A stretch of DNA of 64,000 nt from Stieleria sp. JC731. Lineage in GTDB: Bacteria > Planctomycetota > Planctomycetia > Pirellulales > Pirellulaceae. The notes below the pieces were generated by a model, which saw only the letters and a program-made list of their open reading frames with translations, was not told where the DNA came from and made no database searches. Shown piece after piece: positions 53,948 to 62,538 of this stretch. A program made the position numbers and the translations under genes. How positions within the stretch are numbered: the first letter of the stretch is position 1; every line of letters begins with the position of its first letter. The stretch lies in the NCBI RefSeq assembly GCF_020966635.1, contig NZ_JAJKFQ010000002.1:1116001-1180000 (forward strand), in the 5' to 3' direction.

Positions 53948-54167
53948 CAGATGGTCAAAAAGTGATGAACGATAGCCAGCGACCGATCATCAGCCGCTAT
54001 GCTGAAGCCACGAATACTTTGTTGGTTAAAAATCTTCAAGCTGATAGATAAACCAAGATCGTCAAAGCATCCGTTAAAGTGACTTGTGGAACAGATTCAT
54101 CGGCGAGTCGATATTGTCTAAAAAAAATTGCGTCTCGATCTATTCGTCAACTTTTTCCAATCCGGCC
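53948..54167. promoter_or_regulatory. Divergent promoter region between the GspE operon and a DUF1559 gene
   Basis: 220 bases, relatively AT-rich (e.g. 54013-54060, with TTTGTTGGTTAAAAATC). It separates the ten-gene minus-strand cluster from the plus-strand DUF1559 gene, so both may be controlled together. No sigma-54 or other recognisable promoter was found. Confidence 0.4.
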
Positions 54168-55397
54168 ATGAAACGAGATCAACATCATAGCGGTTTTACC
54201 CTGGTCGAGTTGCTCGTTGTGGTTGGCATCATCGGTATTCTGATCGGCCTGTTGCTGCCCGCGATCCAAGCCGCCCGTGAAGCCGCACGACGGATGAGTT
54301 GCAGTAATAACTTTCGGCAAATCGCGATAGCGGTCACGCAGTACCATGCGACTTTCGAGATTTTGCCGCCTCACGCAACAGGAACATTCAACAACGTCAA
54401 TGACCCGAAAAAAACGAACCAGTTTCGGTTGAGCATGTTGGTGTCGGTGATGCCATTTGTCGGTGGGGACAGCTTATGGGAAGCCGTTGCCGGTCAATAT
54501 GTCGGAAACGATCCCGGCGATTCGTATGGCGAAGACCCAATCGGTTGGGACGATATGGAAATGTATTCGGAGGAAGAATTGCCTTCGTATCAATATCCCA
54601 AGATGGGGCCATCACCGTCGATCACGACCTATGGACCATGGACGTTTGAAGTGCCGGCCTATCGATGCCCATCAGACCCCGGAATCGGTTCACCAAGTGC
54701 GGGTCGAACCAACTACGCCGCATGTCTCGGCGATGCGATCGAAGGGTTGGACGAGGGGCTTTGGCGATACGAAAAGAAAAAATGGTCACCCAGTGGTGAA
54801 GCTCAGATGGAGGCCACCGGTCGCGGCATGTTCGTGCCGCGGATGATCACCCGGTTTAGCGATGTCACCGATGGACTTTCCAATACCATCATGATGGGCG
54901 AAATCTGTACGGATCTCGGTGACCAAGACATGCGTACGGTTCCCTCGACTAACAATCGATGGAAAGGGGGCGTGCTCGATGATGTCGAGTTGTGCGCCAG
55001 CCAGAGAGACTATGACAGTCCCAGATTTTGGAAAACAAGTCAGGCCAGCCTGCCCAATGGCATCGGCATGGGACGAGGGTATCGATGGGCCGACGCGATG
55101 CCTCTGATGACCGGGTTCAACACGATTCTGCCACCAAATCGTGAATTGTGTTTCGGAGGAAACGCATCCACGATCGGGACGTTGACCGCCAGCAGCCGGC
55201 ACCAAGGCGGTGCCCATATCGCACTCGGTGATGGTTCGATCTCGTTTTTTACAGACTCGGTCGACAACGGAAATTCACAGCAAACCGTGACGCTGACAGG
55301 CAAAAACGAATTTGCACCCGGCAATCCGAGTGTTTTCGGTTTATGGGGGGCCATCGGGACACGAGATCAGAACGAATTGATTGACAACGCCTTTTAA
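54168..55397 (+). CDS. DUF1559 prepilin-like protein with H-X9-DG motif
   Basis: 409 aa from ATG 54168. The prepilin leader MKRDQHHSGFTLVELLVVVG has G-F cleavage and Glu5, then IQAAREAARRMSCSNNFRQI, the invariant DUF1559 helix. The body carries SDVTDGLSNTIMMGE, and the C-terminal H-X9-DG motif is intact (HQGGAHIALGDG). This is the classic Rhodopirellula DUF1559 architecture. It is probably assembled by, or a substrate of, a type II-like machine such as the divergent GspE/F cluster. That link is positional inference only. Confidence 0.93.
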   Translation: MKRDQHHSGFTLVELLVVVGIIGILIGLLLPAIQAAREAARRMSCSNNFRQIAIAVTQYHATFEILPPHATGTFNNVNDPKKTNQFRLSMLVSVMPFVGGDSLWEAVAGQYVGNDPGDSYGEDPIGWDDMEMYSEEELPSYQYPKMGPSPSITTYGPWTFEVPAYRCPSDPGIGSPSAGRTNYAACLGDAIEGLDEGLWRYEKKKWSPSGEAQMEATGRGMFVPRMITRFSDVTDGLSNTIMMGEICTDLGDQDMRTVPSTNNRWKGGVLDDVELCASQRDYDSPRFWKTSQASLPNGIGMGRGYRWADAMPLMTGFNTILPPNRELCFGGNASTIGTLTASSRHQGGAHIALGDGSISFFTDSVDNGNSQQTVTLTGKNEFAPGNPSVFGLWGAIGTRDQNELIDNAF

Positions 55398-55551
55398 CAA
55401 TCGATCTGATTCGGCCGAAAAACGCCGTGTTTTCCTCGGTATTGCGGTGCCATCGAAGACAAAAGTTTTTTCTGTAACACATCGAATTGATGCCCGCTTG
55501 GCATTCTGTCACCTCGATATTTACGACAGAAACGCCAACGCAGGTCGAATC

Positions 55552-56331
55552 ATGAAACGTGTTATCAAAAATATTGCCGTCGCCGCAGCCATCACCGCGA
55601 CCGGCTTTGCCAGCACTGCACCCGCATTCGCTTGCGGCGGATCGCGACCTCGCGTCGTTAATCGCTACTCGGGATATCAGTCCGGATACTCAAGCAACTA
55701 TGCCTACAGCCGACCGACCAGCTACAGCGTACCGGTTCAGCCTTCGGCGACCTACCGATATCCGAGCGCTGTGCAGCAAAGTCAGCCTGTCGCACAAGTG
55801 ACGCGGCAATCAGCAGCACCACAAACCGTTCCACCGCAAGCACAGGTGCAAAACAACACCGCAGCGACACGTCCATCGACGCCTCAAACCGTCCAACCGG
55901 CCAAGCCAGCCACGGTTGCTCCGGCGAACACAAATCAAAACGCGGAAGTTTCAGCGTTGGCCGCACTCGCAGCTCTCGCAGGCACGCCTGCCGAACCAGT
56001 TGCTGCGGCATCCACGAATCCGGTTGTTCAACAAGCCCCGATCGCGTCACAGCCAACGGCCGAGCACGTCGGAACGTTCCGAGCAACATTGCCAAGCAAG
56101 CTTGCAGTCGATCTGCAGCTCACCGCTGAGGGAACTTTTTCGTGGACTGTTGATAACAACGGAACGCCAAAGTCATTCTCTGGCCAGTATCAACTTGACG
56201 GTGGTCAGTTGACCTTGGTTCGATCAAACGACCAGCAAAAGATGGTTGGAGTGTTTGTGCAAACTGGAAGCGGTTTCAAGTTTACCTTGCAAGGTGCCAA
56301 CAACGGCGGTTTGGAATTCCAACGCGTGTAA
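55552..56331 (+). CDS. Secreted protein with low-complexity Q/A/P region and beta-type C-terminal domain
   Basis: 259 aa from ATG 55552. Signal peptide IAVAAAITATGFASTAPAFA ending AFA-C. Then a Tyr/Ser-rich stretch (YSGYQSGYSSNYAYSRPTSY), a Gln/Ala/Pro/Thr-rich segment to about residue 165, and a C-terminal domain from TAEHVGTFRATLPSKLAVDL to the end that looks like a small beta-sandwich (GTFSWTVDNNGTPKSFSGQY). Similar C-terminal modules occur in planctomycete secreted proteins with unknown roles. Longer frames starting at 55381 are not needed. It is followed by the tandem repeat array. Confidence 0.8.
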   Translation: MKRVIKNIAVAAAITATGFASTAPAFACGGSRPRVVNRYSGYQSGYSSNYAYSRPTSYSVPVQPSATYRYPSAVQQSQPVAQVTRQSAAPQTVPPQAQVQNNTAATRPSTPQTVQPAKPATVAPANTNQNAEVSALAALAALAGTPAEPVAAASTNPVVQQAPIASQPTAEHVGTFRATLPSKLAVDLQLTAEGTFSWTVDNNGTPKSFSGQYQLDGGQLTLVRSNDQQKMVGVFVQTGSGFKFTLQGANNGGLEFQRV

Positions 56332-56342
56332 TGTGAAATGGA

Positions 56343-56866
56343 CCCTGAGCCGCGACGGCGCTAGCCGCGGTTGAATGTGTTTGCGAAGGAGACTCAAGTG
56401 ACTTAACCGTCGCTAACGCGAACCGGCTCAGTGGGATGGTCCCTGAGCCGCAACGTCGCTAGCTGCGGTTGAATGTGTTTGCGAAGGAGACTTAAGTGAC
56501 TTAACCGTCGCTAGCGCGAATCGGCTCAGTGGATTGGCCCTTGAGCCGCAACGGCGCTAGCCGCGGTTGAATGTTTTTGCGAAGGAGACTCAAGTGACGT
56601 AACCGTCGCTAGCGCGAACCGGCTCAGTGGATTGGCCCTTGAGCCGCAACGGCGCTAGCCGCGGTTGAATGTTTTTGCGAAGGAGACTCAAGTGACGTAA
56701 CCGTCGCTAGCGCGAACCGGCTCAGTGGATTGGACCCTGAGCCGCAACGGCGCTAGCCGCGGTTGAATGTGTTTACGATTCGGACTTAAGTGACGTAACC
56801 GTCGCTAGCGCGAACCGGCTCAGTGGATTGGACCCTGAGCCGCAACGGCGCTAGCCGCGGTTGAAT
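56343..56866. repeat. Tandem array of about 98-bp palindromic units
   Basis: Units start at 56343, 56441, 56538, 56636, 56735 and 56833 (spacings 98, 97, 98, 99, 98), five complete and a sixth truncated after the first arm. Each unit is an imperfect inverted repeat: one arm CTGAGCCGCAACGGCGCTAG, the other GCTAGCGCGAACCGGCTCAG. They are separated by a variable middle (GAATGTGTTTGCGAAGGAGA). The arm is the same family as element B at 26542-26867. The gap 56332-56921 contains nothing else. A CRISPR is excluded because there are no distinct spacers. Confidence 0.93.
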
Positions 56867-56921
56867 GAATTCACGAATCAAATTCCAAACACACAAACGT
56901 CACGATCACCTTCAACGCCAC

Positions 56922-59900
56922 CTACCTCGCTGTCAAATACTCTAATAAATCTGCCATCTGCGACGTGGTGATCTCCTTTTCGATCCCTTCTGGCATCAAT
57001 GAAACTTCACTCGCTTTGACCGCTTCGATTTCAGCGCGGCCGATCGTTTGGCTTTTGCCTTCTGCCATCTTTAAAACGATCGCTTCGTCGCTCTCTTCAG
57101 CAATCAGCCCGGTCAGCACGTTTCCATCGACGGTAAGGACCGTATAGGCGGCAAAGCGCGGTTCAACTTTCGAATTCGGATCCAAAATGTCGTACAACAA
57201 GGCCGCTTTGGATCGGTTCTTCGCATCACTTAAATCGGGGCCGGTCGATAGGCCTTGTCCGTTGACCTTATGACACGACGCACAAACTCGCTTGAACACC
57301 AACTCGCCTTCGTGTCGGTTTCCTTCACTTGTTAAAGCGGGTTGATACTCTTTGGCCACTTGCTGTCGATTTGCCGAGACAGCACCACCGAACAGTTCAA
57401 TCGCCAGGGCTCGAATGGATTCGTCGCCGTGTTTTAATAACCGAACACGTTGATCCAGACTTAGCCCCGACGCATTGATGCGGTTCTCCTGAATCGCTTG
57501 TAGTGCCAAGACAGTCGTATCGGTTCGTCGAAACAACATCGCCATCGCTTCGGATTGAACCGTTGGCGACAAGTCACTCCAAGATTCGATGATCAATTTT
57601 GCCCGATCCTGACCTAGCGACTGACCCATCGCGCGAACCGTTGCTGTCTGGATCGAAATTGATGGGTTTTGATTTAGCAACGCTTTGTAAATCGAATCGT
57701 CATCCGGCGAAGACTGAAGCGACAGTAACTCGATCGCCGACAGACGCTCTTCTGTCGATGCGGATTCGTCGATGGCTACTTGGCGACTTCGTTTCAACAC
57801 TGCGGTCAATCCGTCAATGTTTACCGAGAGGTTTTCCGGAGGACTTTGGGTCAGCCGCGAAAGCGACATCCGGCCGAATGGTCCTCGGTATCGAGTCAAT
57901 CCTTTGGCGAGTCCCGTGATAATCGCCGAACTCCATCGATTTGATTCGGGTTCACCGCCGGAGGATGCTTCCGAGAACAGATCTAGAACTTGAGATAATT
58001 CCTTCTCGTCGCCTCTTGCACCAACGATTTCGGCAAGCCGTTTGAGAAGATCAAGCTTGCCTGTCGACGTCGGAGCGGTTCCGTCGGTGACGTTTAGCAG
58101 GCGGTGCAGAACGATGGCCGATCGGCTTCCCAAAGACGTCAATAGGCCGTCGGCGAAACGATGATTGCTTCCGTCTCGGATAGCTAGTTGAACCAAGGAA
58201 TCAAGCACAATGTCGCTATCGGGTAGCGTTCCAAGAAAGAGGCCTAGTTGGAACCGGACGTTCATCGAGGAATCGTCTGCGATCGCCAAGACCATCGGTT
58301 CGAGCTTGGAGCGATCTGGAATCATCTCGGCTATCCGCAGGGCGTTTACGCGGCAGACAGGATGATCGTCTTGCAACGCGTTCTGCAAATCGGCGAGGCG
58401 GATGCTGTTCAAACCATGCAAGGTCCACATGGCATGTGAACGCACCATTGGCTGTGGATGATCCAGGAGCGGACGCACAAGGGAGGCTGATATCGGATCG
58501 TTTTCTTCGACTAGTAAACGTTGCGCGGTGAAGCGAGCCCAGGCGTTGTCGTCTTGTAGCATCGCGACGAGATCATCAGCGGTTTTCGGCGCGTTGTAGG
58601 GTCGAAGTTTTGTTCCGGTAGGCACGATACGATAGATCCTTCCCCGGTCGTCTCCGGCTCGCCAGTCCATCTTGGCTGCGATTTCAGGGGGCAGGAATTT
58701 TGGATGTTCGACCCACAATCGATACATGTCCGCGAGATACAACGCGCCGTCGGGGCCTGTCGCCAAGCTCGAAGGGCGGAACCATGTATCGGTCGAGGTC
58801 AAAAAATCAGAATCAGGTAGGCCGCGTACCGCTTTAAGTTCCAGACCGTCGGAGAGTATCTCGCTACGCGTGACAAGGTGACCGATCGGTTCGCAAACGA
58901 ACACACTGTTGCGAAAACTTTCTGTTCCGAACGGGCCTAGATAGGCTGTCGTTCCACAAGCAGATGTGTGGGTGCCTGCGTGTGAGAGGTAATTGCTTTT
59001 CATCGTGACAGCCGGGTACACACGCGATTCGCCTCCGGATGGGGCAACATCATAGGACGCATCGAGAATGACCAGAAACGGATTGCGCCGCAGGGTTTCG
59101 GTCGACAGGAAAGTCGTGATGATCGGATTTCGATTGGTGCAATAAAACCGTCTTCCCCAGCGATCAATGGTATTGCCGAATTGGCCCATCCCGCTATCAG
59201 GTTCAATCGTTTTTGTTTGTGGATGGTAACGAAAGTCCTTGCGCGGGAGCTTCGTGATCGTGTCTGGATGATCATCCGTTCGGATTTCACCAGGCCCATA
59301 GTTGAAGTAGACCCAGTTATCGATTCCGTAGCGTGGATTGCCAACTTGCATTTGTGGATGCGCGGGTGTGAAGCCATCCATCAGTGTTGTTGTCTGGTCA
59401 GCGATTAAATCACCATCCGTGTCAACCAAATGAATTACCTTCGTTTTCGCACCAACAAGCAAACCGCCACGATAAGGCATGATGCTATGGGCGAAGTCCA
59501 GGTGATCGGCAAAGACGGTGCGCCGATCGGCTACCGAATCGTTATCGGTATCTTCAAGTACAACAATTTTTGACAAAGGCGGCTCGCCTTCGGGCGGACC
59601 GGTTGGATAGTCGCCGTATTCAATGGCATACATTTTGCCTGATGGGTCGAAGCAGATCGCAACCGGATCACGAACCAATGGTTCACTGGCGAACAATGAG
59701 ATCGAGTAGCCGTCTTCGATGTTCAATGATTGAAGCGTTGCTTCGGGCGAACGCGGTGGGTCGGTTTCTTTGTCGATCCAATGACGTCCTCCGCGAGTAC
59801 TCTCGATGACTTCCAAGGCGTCAGGTCGGTCAGGATCGGTCGCTTGGCACAATCCAGTTAGCGTCACGCTGGCAAGCAGCATCGTCGTAACCACAGCGCT

Positions 59901-59999
59901 AGATCGGTGATGGTTGTGGGAATGATAGACGACGCTGTGTTTAGCAAAAGCGTTGCTTTTATGGTTGACGCTATGGCGCCGAAAAAAATTCGAAAGCAT
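56922..59999 (-). CDS. PVC-type heme-binding protein with membrane-bound dehydrogenase-like propeller and HEAT repeats
   Basis: 1025-aa secreted/periplasmic protein. N-terminal region with a signal segment (SSAVVTTMLLASVTLTGLC), then a beta-propeller of the PVC 'membrane-bound dehydrogenase' type from about 60 to 500 (e.g. EGDYPTGPPEGEPPLSKIVV region, GPDGALYLADMYRLWVEHPK). HEAT-like helical repeats follow (about 500-880; AQRLLVEENDPISASLVRPL). The C-terminal cytochrome domain has CASCHK (C906, C909, H910) and the conserved TGPDLSDAKNRSK tail, ending DLLEYLTAR. Found in families that planctomycetes use for extracellular redox or polysaccharide degradation; the substrate is unknown. Divergent from the ceramidase gene by about 80 bases. 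Confidence 0.92.
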   Translation of the reverse strand: MLSNFFRRHSVNHKSNAFAKHSVVYHSHNHHRSSAVVTTMLLASVTLTGLCQATDPDRPDALEVIESTRGGRHWIDKETDPPRSPEATLQSLNIEDGYSISLFASEPLVRDPVAICFDPSGKMYAIEYGDYPTGPPEGEPPLSKIVVLEDTDNDSVADRRTVFADHLDFAHSIMPYRGGLLVGAKTKVIHLVDTDGDLIADQTTTLMDGFTPAHPQMQVGNPRYGIDNWVYFNYGPGEIRTDDHPDTITKLPRKDFRYHPQTKTIEPDSGMGQFGNTIDRWGRRFYCTNRNPIITTFLSTETLRRNPFLVILDASYDVAPSGGESRVYPAVTMKSNYLSHAGTHTSACGTTAYLGPFGTESFRNSVFVCEPIGHLVTRSEILSDGLELKAVRGLPDSDFLTSTDTWFRPSSLATGPDGALYLADMYRLWVEHPKFLPPEIAAKMDWRAGDDRGRIYRIVPTGTKLRPYNAPKTADDLVAMLQDDNAWARFTAQRLLVEENDPISASLVRPLLDHPQPMVRSHAMWTLHGLNSIRLADLQNALQDDHPVCRVNALRIAEMIPDRSKLEPMVLAIADDSSMNVRFQLGLFLGTLPDSDIVLDSLVQLAIRDGSNHRFADGLLTSLGSRSAIVLHRLLNVTDGTAPTSTGKLDLLKRLAEIVGARGDEKELSQVLDLFSEASSGGEPESNRWSSAIITGLAKGLTRYRGPFGRMSLSRLTQSPPENLSVNIDGLTAVLKRSRQVAIDESASTEERLSAIELLSLQSSPDDDSIYKALLNQNPSISIQTATVRAMGQSLGQDRAKLIIESWSDLSPTVQSEAMAMLFRRTDTTVLALQAIQENRINASGLSLDQRVRLLKHGDESIRALAIELFGGAVSANRQQVAKEYQPALTSEGNRHEGELVFKRVCASCHKVNGQGLSTGPDLSDAKNRSKAALLYDILDPNSKVEPRFAAYTVLTVDGNVLTGLIAEESDEAIVLKMAEGKSQTIGRAEIEAVKASEVSLMPEGIEKEITTSQMADLLEYLTAR

Positions 60000-60079
60000 G
60001 ATCTTGCGCTAACGTTGCTGGTAGGATGTCGGCAGGCTCGAATCCGAAACCATTCATCTTACTGACAAGGTCGCCCACG

Positions 60080-61612
60080 ATGTTGAGTAGCCGCTGGCTG
60101 AGCGTTTCGTTGTGCATCACGTCAATCGTTTTCGGCGGTTTTCAGATCGCCGAATCCGAAGAGCCCGCTTCGGTCTTGAAATCGGCGTTTGCCGAACGAG
60201 ATATTACGCCGGAAATCGGCATGGAGCGGCCCGGTGGATATGGAAAGTCGTATCACACCAAGCTCCATGACCCCTGCAAAGTCCGTGCGGCGGTGTTTGA
60301 TAACGGAACTGACGTGACCGCCGTTGTCAGCGTGGACGCGTTATTGATTCGACGCCAGTTGGTTCAGTCGGCAAGAAAACGTATTCATGAACAAACAGGC
60401 ATCGCGAGCGGTGCCATTTTGATCCACGCGACACATTCCCATTCGTCCGGCCCGACCGGAATGATCTATCCCGGTGAATATGATTTCGCCTCCGAACAGA
60501 TTCAGGATCTTGCCTACAACAAGTCTTCGAACGCAAACGTTGGCTACGTCAAACATGTGGAGGATCAGATCGTTGATTCCGTTGTTGATGCGTTCAACAG
60601 TCGCGAAAAGTCCGACGTGAATTTTGGAATCGGTCACGAAGGGTCCGTGGCGTTCAATCGACGTTTCCAGATGGCCAACGGTTTGACGTATACACACCCG
60701 CGACCAGGCAACCCAGACATCGTCAAACCTGCCGGACCGATCGATCCGGAAGTCGGTGTCATCGGCGTCTGGAACAGCGAAGGAATATTGAAAGGCTGCG
60801 TGGTCAATTTCTCGTGTCACGCGACGACGAATCCACCGGGCATCTCGGCAAACTACATTTACTTTATCGAACAGGTTCTACGCGGCACCTTCGGTGACCA
60901 AGCCGTGCTTGTGTTTCTTGCAGGGGCATCGGGTGATGTCACGCAGGTTGAAAACGTTACACCCTATGCGGCTCGGCCAGCTGTCGAATCGGCACGCTTT
61001 GTCGGCGGCTGTGTCGGTGCCGAAGTGATCAAGGTGTTGTTTCGCGAGCCAAAAACGGATTCGGTCGTTGTCGCGCACAAGTCAACGGAGCTGAAGATTC
61101 CCAGACGACTGCCAAGCCCACAACGCGTCAAAAAGGCGAGGGAGCTTGTCGCTCAGGAACCCAGCAAGATCGGGGCGAGCGAATGGACGTTTGCGAAGGA
61201 AGTTCTGTTGCTCGACGCCAAGCTGAAAGAGTCACCGGTCGCCGATGCGGAGGTTCAAGCGATTCAAATCGGTCCTGCGATCTTGCTGACTGACCCGGCC
61301 GAGTTCTTTGTCGAACTGGGATTGGCGATTAAACAGGAAAGTGATCATCCGCTGACCTTTCCAGTCTCACTTGCAAACGGTTGCGTGGGTTATGTTCCGA
61401 CGCCGCAGGCTTTTGGACAACATGGCGGCGGCTACGAAACGCGTCTGACCAGCTACAGTAACTTGGAAATCAACGCGGGTACGAAGCTGGTTGAAGCCGC
61501 CGTCCAATTCGCGAAGGAGCTTCAGCCGCAAGCCATGCCAACCCGTCCACCCGCGGCAACCTTTTCCGGACAAGGTTGGACCTATGGTTCCGTTCCACCA
61601 GAACCCGAGTAG
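60080..61612 (+). CDS. Neutral/alkaline ceramidase-family secreted protein
   Basis: 510 aa from ATG 60080, with a signal peptide (WLSVSLCITSIVFGGFQIAE). Domain features of the N-terminal neutral/alkaline non-lysosomal ceramidase family: SAFAERDITPEIGMERPGGY, AVVSVDALLIRRQLVQSARK, the zinc motif ILIHATHSHSSGP and VNFSCHATTNPP. The second half shows EVQAIQIGPAILLTDPAEFF and FPVSLANGCVGYVPTPQAF, typical of the planctomycete ceramidase-like proteins. True ceramidases are longer, so amide hydrolysis of ceramide is not assured. The divergent partner is the PVC cytochrome gene. Confidence 0.88.
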   Translation: MLSSRWLSVSLCITSIVFGGFQIAESEEPASVLKSAFAERDITPEIGMERPGGYGKSYHTKLHDPCKVRAAVFDNGTDVTAVVSVDALLIRRQLVQSARKRIHEQTGIASGAILIHATHSHSSGPTGMIYPGEYDFASEQIQDLAYNKSSNANVGYVKHVEDQIVDSVVDAFNSREKSDVNFGIGHEGSVAFNRRFQMANGLTYTHPRPGNPDIVKPAGPIDPEVGVIGVWNSEGILKGCVVNFSCHATTNPPGISANYIYFIEQVLRGTFGDQAVLVFLAGASGDVTQVENVTPYAARPAVESARFVGGCVGAEVIKVLFREPKTDSVVVAHKSTELKIPRRLPSPQRVKKARELVAQEPSKIGASEWTFAKEVLLLDAKLKESPVADAEVQAIQIGPAILLTDPAEFFVELGLAIKQESDHPLTFPVSLANGCVGYVPTPQAFGQHGGGYETRLTSYSNLEINAGTKLVEAAVQFAKELQPQAMPTRPPAATFSGQGWTYGSVPPEPE

Positions 61613-61631
61613 GTCGTCGAAGTGTTTCAAT

Positions 61632-61701
61632 GTAGTGGATCTTGTTAAAGATCCTGCCTTCTTTCTGACATATGCACAGGATCTTTAACAAGATCCACTA
61701 C
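61632..61701. repeat. Perfect 25-bp-arm palindrome after the ceramidase-like gene
   Basis: Left arm 61632-61656 and right arm 61677-61701 are exact reverse complements over 25 bases (start GTAGTGGATCTTGTTAAAGA). The loop is 20 nt (61657-61676, CCTTCTTTCTGACATATGCA). There is no T-run beyond the stem, so terminator activity is doubtful; a mobile or dispersed palindromic element is the likelier reading. Confidence 0.9.
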
Positions 61702-61760
61702 GGCACTCCGCAGCGATATTATCCACCACGGGTGGATTTACAGGGCGTATAATCGACGCC

Positions 61761-62363
61761 ATGCCTGAAACCTCTTTTCTTGAAGAACCATCGACAAGCC
61801 GATCGATGTTGATTCGTGCCCGCGAAGGCGACTCCGAAAGCTGGCAGCATCTTGCACAGGTTTATGGACCGATCGTCTACGGCTGGGCTCGGCGGTGTGG
61901 TTGCCAAGCGGCGGATGCGGCCGATGTGATGCAGGAAACGTTTAGCGCCGTTAATACGGCACTGGAACGTTTTGATCACAGTCGAGACGGAGCCACCTTT
62001 CGCGGATGGCTTTGGACGATCGCCCGAAACAAGATCCGCGACCATCGACGATTGTTGCAAAACGAAGCTGCGGCAGGAGGAACCGAAGCGAATTTGGCAA
62101 TGTGCCAACTACCGGACATTCATTCAGCTTCGGAGCCGCCGACGGATGCGGTTTCGGATGCCAAAGCCGCCCGCTCGCGGATGTTGGAAATTTTGCAGAC
62201 CCGCTTTGATCATCGGACTTGGGCCATGTTTTGGGAAACGACAATCATCGGCCGCGATGTAAATGACGTCGCCGAACAATTGGGTGTTTCGAAGTGGGCC
62301 ATTTATAAATCGAGAGCGCGAGTGCTGCAGCGGCTTAAAGACGAATTGAGAGACCTGGACTGA
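61761..62363 (+). CDS. ECF-like RNA polymerase sigma factor (sigma-70 family)
   Basis: 200 aa. Region 2: VYGPIVYGWARRCGCQAADA, ADVMQETFSAVNTALERFDH, and TFRGWLWTIARNKIRDHRR. Region 4: FDHRTWAMFWETTIIGRDVN followed by DVAEQLGVSKWAIYKSRARV, a helix-turn-helix. The long linker between regions (about 95-140) is unusual for short ECF factors and typical of planctomycete ECF groups found next to kinases. It reads through 175 bases into the kinase gene, its probable partner in signalling. The ATG at 61761 has a weak ribosome site. Confidence 0.93.
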   Translation: MPETSFLEEPSTSRSMLIRAREGDSESWQHLAQVYGPIVYGWARRCGCQAADAADVMQETFSAVNTALERFDHSRDGATFRGWLWTIARNKIRDHRRLLQNEAAAGGTEANLAMCQLPDIHSASEPPTDAVSDAKAARSRMLEILQTRFDHRTWAMFWETTIIGRDVNDVAEQLGVSKWAIYKSRARVLQRLKDELRDLD

Positions 62364-62538
62364 TCCGATCGAACTGTGACCGTTCGACCAGAAAATTTGA
62401 AAAGAATATTTTTGTGTCCAATCGCTCCGTTGTCTTGGTACCAGCCTGTTGTGACCCTTCGTCAGTTTCGCTTCTTGGATTGAGGCGACTTGGCATTGCA
62501 CCGAACAGGCTATTTCGACTCGCACCGCAGGTATTGAG

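Noticed and set aside
56343-56866. Tandem array as a possible CRISPR locus
   Set aside because: The whole 98-bp unit is repeated with no distinct spacers, and no cas gene is in the window.
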